Below, piece after piece: positions 5,760 through 7,913 of a stretch of DNA of 7,913 nucleotides (positions are counted from its first letter, which is position 1; each line of letters starts with the position of its first letter). Origin of the DNA: Propionibacteriaceae bacterium UBA5174. GTDB taxonomy: Bacteria; Actinomycetota; Actinomycetes; Propionibacteriales; Propionibacteriaceae. Under the pieces are notes generated by a model. It was not told the DNA's origin. It did no database searches and worked only from the letters and a program-made list of their open reading frames with translations. A program made the position numbers and the translations under genes. Where the stretch lies: the NCBI GenBank assembly GCA_002413345.1, contig DHWU01000007.1, positions 27,742 to 35,654 of the forward strand. The letters run 5' to 3'.

Positions 5760-6794
5760 TCAGGGTGCGGAATCGACAATCTCGCTGCGATAGGTAACTC
5801 GGTCTACCAGCTCTTCCCCGGTGCCGATCGACGTGGTGTGCCATTCGGTCGCAAGGACTTGGTAGTCGGCGCTGAACAGCACTTCACCCCAGTTGGCCGA
5901 ATTCTCGCTGCTCGTGCCCCGCAGCGAAATGCCGCTTTGCTCGCCGATGTGCGCCGCTTGGTTGACTTCGACGCCGCTGACCTTGCCAATCGCAGTGAAG
6001 ATGGCTGAGCGGAGTTCGGGATCATCGATCTCGGGAACCAGCATGCCGGTCAGTGTTGTTAGCAGGTCCGCGCCGTCGTCCTTCGTCCCATGACCCAGGT
6101 TCCATTCCTTGGCGCTGGCCAATAACGCGTCTGGATCCCGCGGAAGCTGGTTCGCGAAACTCGTCGTCGGTGAGCCCCAATCGCCGGTTTCATCGCCAGC
6201 AGCAGCGGCGTTGAACGCGCCTCGTTTGGCCCGTTCAGTGGGGCCCACTTCATGGGTTTTGAAGGCTGGGTGATCGGCCAAATACTTCTTGGATGCGTCA
6301 TCAGTGGGTAGTAGCCAAGTCTCGCTGGTGCGCACCCAAGTGTCGTCTGGATTTGCAGGCACCCACGTTGTCTGGATCGACTGCTGCCGGTACGACTGGT
6401 CACCCGTCACGTTGGCGCCCTTGACTACCTCCCAGGTTGACGTCACCTTTCGATACTGACCCGGATTTGGGCGCAGTGGGGCGCGAAGCAGGCTCGCCTC
6501 TGCTGCGGCGGAGGTGAACTGGCCTGCTGTTAGCGGCGCTTGCTGCCCCGTAGTTGTGGACGCCGGAGCCGAGCTTCCAGTCTTTGGCAGTGCCACGGCA
6601 GCAGTCACCCCCACGGCCAGCGCAGATACCGCGACGATGGCCAGCTTCGTCCAGCGCGGACGCCAGCTGGGAGGCGGCTTTGGTGCACCAAGGGTGCGGG
6701 TACGTACCCGTGCCAAAGCCGCTGGGTTGGCACTCACATCGGAGTTGATGGAACGCAGGACCTCCAGCTCGAGGTCGTCGTGGAGTTGAGTCAT
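5760..6794 (-). CDS. CU044_5270-family membrane protein, partner of the ECF sigma factor
   Basis: The 344-aa protein has an acidic cytoplasmic N-terminus of about 45 residues (LHDDLELEVLRSI), one membrane helix at about 49-70 (LAIVAVSALAVGVTAAVAL), and a large outside domain. The N-terminus is followed by basic residues, giving an N-in topology. The outer part shows features of the CU044_5270 family, usually encoded just after ECF sigma factors in actinobacteria: a QYRKV...W strand near its start, LPRDPDALLA, and a C-terminal RSAIFTAIGKVSGVEV block. It may act as a membrane-bound sensor or anti-sigma factor, but it lacks the zinc HxxxCxxC anti-sigma motif, so this is inference. The ATG at 6794 overlaps the sigma-factor stop in ATGA (6791-6794) and has AGGAGA about 7 bases upstream. 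The open frame extends further upstream, but only across the sigma gene in another frame. Confidence 0.88.
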   Translation of the reverse strand: MTQLHDDLELEVLRSINSDVSANPAALARVRTRTLGAPKPPPSWRPRWTKLAIVAVSALAVGVTAAVALPKTGSSAPASTTTGQQAPLTAGQFTSAAAEASLLRAPLRPNPGQYRKVTSTWEVVKGANVTGDQSYRQQSIQTTWVPANPDDTWVRTSETWLLPTDDASKKYLADHPAFKTHEVGPTERAKRGAFNAAAAGDETGDWGSPTTSFANQLPRDPDALLASAKEWNLGHGTKDDGADLLTTLTGMLVPEIDDPELRSAIFTAIGKVSGVEVNQAAHIGEQSGISLRGTSSENSANWGEVLFSADYQVLATEWHTTSIGTGEELVDRVTYRSEIVDSAP

Positions 6795-7315
6795 GACACG
6801 TTCTCCTGAATGGGATTGTCGGCAAGGGCGGCCTTTAGTTGGGACCGCGCTCGGTTGAGGCGTGAGCGCACTGTGCCGACGGGGATGTTCAAAGCTGCGG
6901 CGATCTCGGCGTAGGACAAATCGGCCCACGCGTAGAGCAGCAGCACATCTCGGTCGGCTGCACTGAGTTCGGCGATTGGCCGGGCCAGGCTGCGTTGGGC
7001 TGCGGTGGCATCCGCTCTGCTGGCAGCGGTGTCGGCGGCGTCCTCGACCAACCCCAGCGGGAATCTGGCGTAGGCCTGCCACTTTCGGGTTTCACTGCGG
7101 TAGTGGTGACGCAGCAGATTGGCCGCGATCCCGTACAACCAGGCTCGAGGCCCACCGCGTTCGGAGTCGTAGCGATGCTGCTGCTCCACGGCGATGAGGA
7201 AGGTTTGCGACAAGACTTCCTCGGCCACGGTGTGTCCAGCGCGCCGGGCGAGATAGCGGTAGAGCTCGGCGGCATGTGCGTCGAAGAGTTCGGCTATCAG
7301 GTTCGGTGTGCTCAC
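6791..7315 (-). CDS. ECF-type RNA polymerase sigma factor
   Basis: The 174-aa protein has the two-domain build of extracytoplasmic-function (group 4) sigma factors. Sigma region 2 spans about 11-76: FDAHAAELYRYL, AEEVLSQTFLIAV for core binding, and RAWLYGIAANLLRHHYRSE for the -10 recognition region. An Ala-rich linker follows, then region 4 at about 117-164, with LSAADRDVLLLYAWADLSYAEIA and the helix-turn-helix IPVGTVRSRLNRAR. It directs RNA polymerase to a specific promoter set. It starts at GTG 7315, with no good ribosome site and no closer alternative in frame. Its stop overlaps the next gene (ATGA), so the two proteins are probably made together. It lies 82 bases downstream of hypF on the same strand, so read-through from hypF is possible. 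Confidence 0.95.
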   Translation of the reverse strand: MSTPNLIAELFDAHAAELYRYLARRAGHTVAEEVLSQTFLIAVEQQHRYDSERGGPRAWLYGIAANLLRHHYRSETRKWQAYARFPLGLVEDAADTAASRADATAAQRSLARPIAELSAADRDVLLLYAWADLSYAEIAAALNIPVGTVRSRLNRARSQLKAALADNPIQENVS

Positions 7316-7343
7316 GACCGGTATTGCCCGCAGCGCCGATGTT

Positions 7344-7349
7344 GGTTCA
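7344..7349 (-). promoter_or_regulatory. Weak candidate ECF-type -35 element (TGAACC)
   Basis: On the minus strand TGAACC (7349-7344) lies about 29 bases before the sigma-factor GTG. It resembles the GAAC core of -35 boxes used by ECF sigma factors, which often control their own genes. No recognisable -10 (CGTC-like) follows at 16-17 bases, so this is a weak call. Confidence 0.2.
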
Positions 7350-7397
7350 CGCGGGTGGGGCCGGGAACCGAGATTGCGCTAGGGACTCCCCGCTCAG

Positions 7398-7913
7398 TCA
7401 TCTGAGCAGACGCCCCGCCCAGGCTTGGCCCAGACTCAGTCCACCATCAGTTGGCGGAACGACCCGATGAGTGAGCACGGTGAACCCGCGGGCTTGAAGA
7501 TCGGCCACCAGCGCGGCGGTAAAGATCCGGTTCACCACGACACCTCCGGTGAGACCAACGGTGGTCGTGGCGGCCAGGGTGGCGGCAGCAGCGAGTTGGT
7601 CGGCGAATACCGAAGCCAGATCGTGGTGAAAGAGCCAGGCTCGCTCGCCGGCGGAACGCTGCGGGTGGGCGAGGAGGTTAGTGAAGGCCTCGGCCGGGCT
7701 ATCCGGGCGGCGCGCCTCGGGGCGGGGGACGCCACGAACGCGCGCCCAATCAGAGGCGGCGCGTTCCAACGCCATCGCGGCGTGGGCCTCGTAGGTTGCC
7801 TCCAGACACAGCCCGAGCACGGCTGCGGCAGCGTCGAACAGGCGTCCGGCTGAGCTGGTGGCGACCACGCCCGTCCCGGATTCGAGCTGGGAGCGCACCA
7901 ATCGCAGCTCGGC
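7398..7913 (-). CDS. hypF: HypF, carbamoyltransferase for hydrogenase maturation (C-terminal part)
   Basis: HypF uses carbamoyl phosphate and ATP to carbamoylate the C-terminal Cys of HypE. Only the last 171 residues are here; the frame is open to the window edge, and the full protein is normally about 750 aa. The visible part is the end of the Kae1/YrdC-type C-terminal region: SSAGRLFDAAAAVLGLC, then WLFHHDLASVFADQL, LTGGVVVNRI, and the closing VPPTDGGLSLGQAW motif. A TTG at 7901 lies inside this conserved region and is not a start. The frame ends with TGA at 7398 and nothing looks disrupted. It is on the opposite strand to hypE and separated from it by four genes. The 82 bases to the sigma gene hold only the weak -35-like site at 7344-7349 and a 5-base inverted repeat (GGTTC 7344-7348, GAACC 7365-7369). 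Confidence 0.95.
   Translation of the reverse strand, partial: AELRLVRSQLESGTGVVATSSAGRLFDAAAAVLGLCLEATYEAHAAMALERAASDWARVRGVPRPEARRPDSPAEAFTNLLAHPQRSAGERAWLFHHDLASVFADQLAAAATLAATTTVGLTGGVVVNRIFTAALVADLQARGFTVLTHRVVPPTDGGLSLGQAWAGRLLR

Noticed and set aside
6795..7082. N-terminal extension of the CU044_5270-type protein to 7082
   Set aside because: The extension runs through the sigma-factor gene in another frame with Arg/Pro-rich sequence. The ATG at 6794 has a good ribosome site and an ATGA overlap.
1..7913. CRISPR array, insertion sequence or phage genes
   Set aside because: No spaced direct repeats, transposase or integrase motifs, or terminal inverted repeats were seen.

Overview
This window comes from a GC-rich bacterium, most likely an actinobacterium. 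The evidence is the codon usage, the GTG starts, an ECF sigma factor overlapping a CU044_5270-type membrane protein (an actinobacterial pairing), and a HypE with the N-terminal extension familiar from actinobacteria. I cannot name the genus. Coding density is very high and no stretch over 300 bases lacks a gene.

The core is a [NiFe]-hydrogenase maturation (hyp) locus broken into three transcriptional pieces. hypC and hypD run leftward with a 4-base overlap (1232-2655). hypE runs rightward (3566-4669). The 3' end of hypF enters from the right edge on the minus strand (7398-7913, 5' end outside the window). HypF, HypE, HypC and HypD together make the Fe(CN)2CO group: HypF carbamoylates the C-terminal Cys of HypE, HypE dehydrates it to a thiocyanate, and the HypC-HypD scaffold receives the cyanide on iron. 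The key residues of these proteins that lie in the window are present. The nickel-insertion genes hypA and hypB and the hydrogenase structural genes are not in the window.

Between these pieces lie genes without an established hydrogenase role: a two-helix membrane protein (2776-3471) between hypC and hypE, a 92-residue DUF7710-like protein (4710-4988) directly behind hypE, a pentapeptide-repeat protein (5055-5726), and an ECF sigma factor with its overlapping membrane partner (7315-6791 and 6794-5760, minus strand), placed 82 bases after hypF. To the left, a BadF/BcrA-type sugar-kinase-like ATPase (189-1226) converges on hypD with a 5-base gap.

Regulatory structure: an intergenic region between hypC and the membrane-protein gene is rich in small palindromes, and the same 10-mer containing a TATCAT box precedes both the membrane-protein gene and hypE. 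A perfect 10-base inverted repeat opens the window, a hairpin follows the 92-residue gene, and a possible leaderless promoter precedes the pentapeptide gene. I see no mobile element, CRISPR array or RNA gene. I found no clearly new system. The most unusual aspect is the mixing of hyp genes with an ECF sigma pair and small uncharacterised genes.
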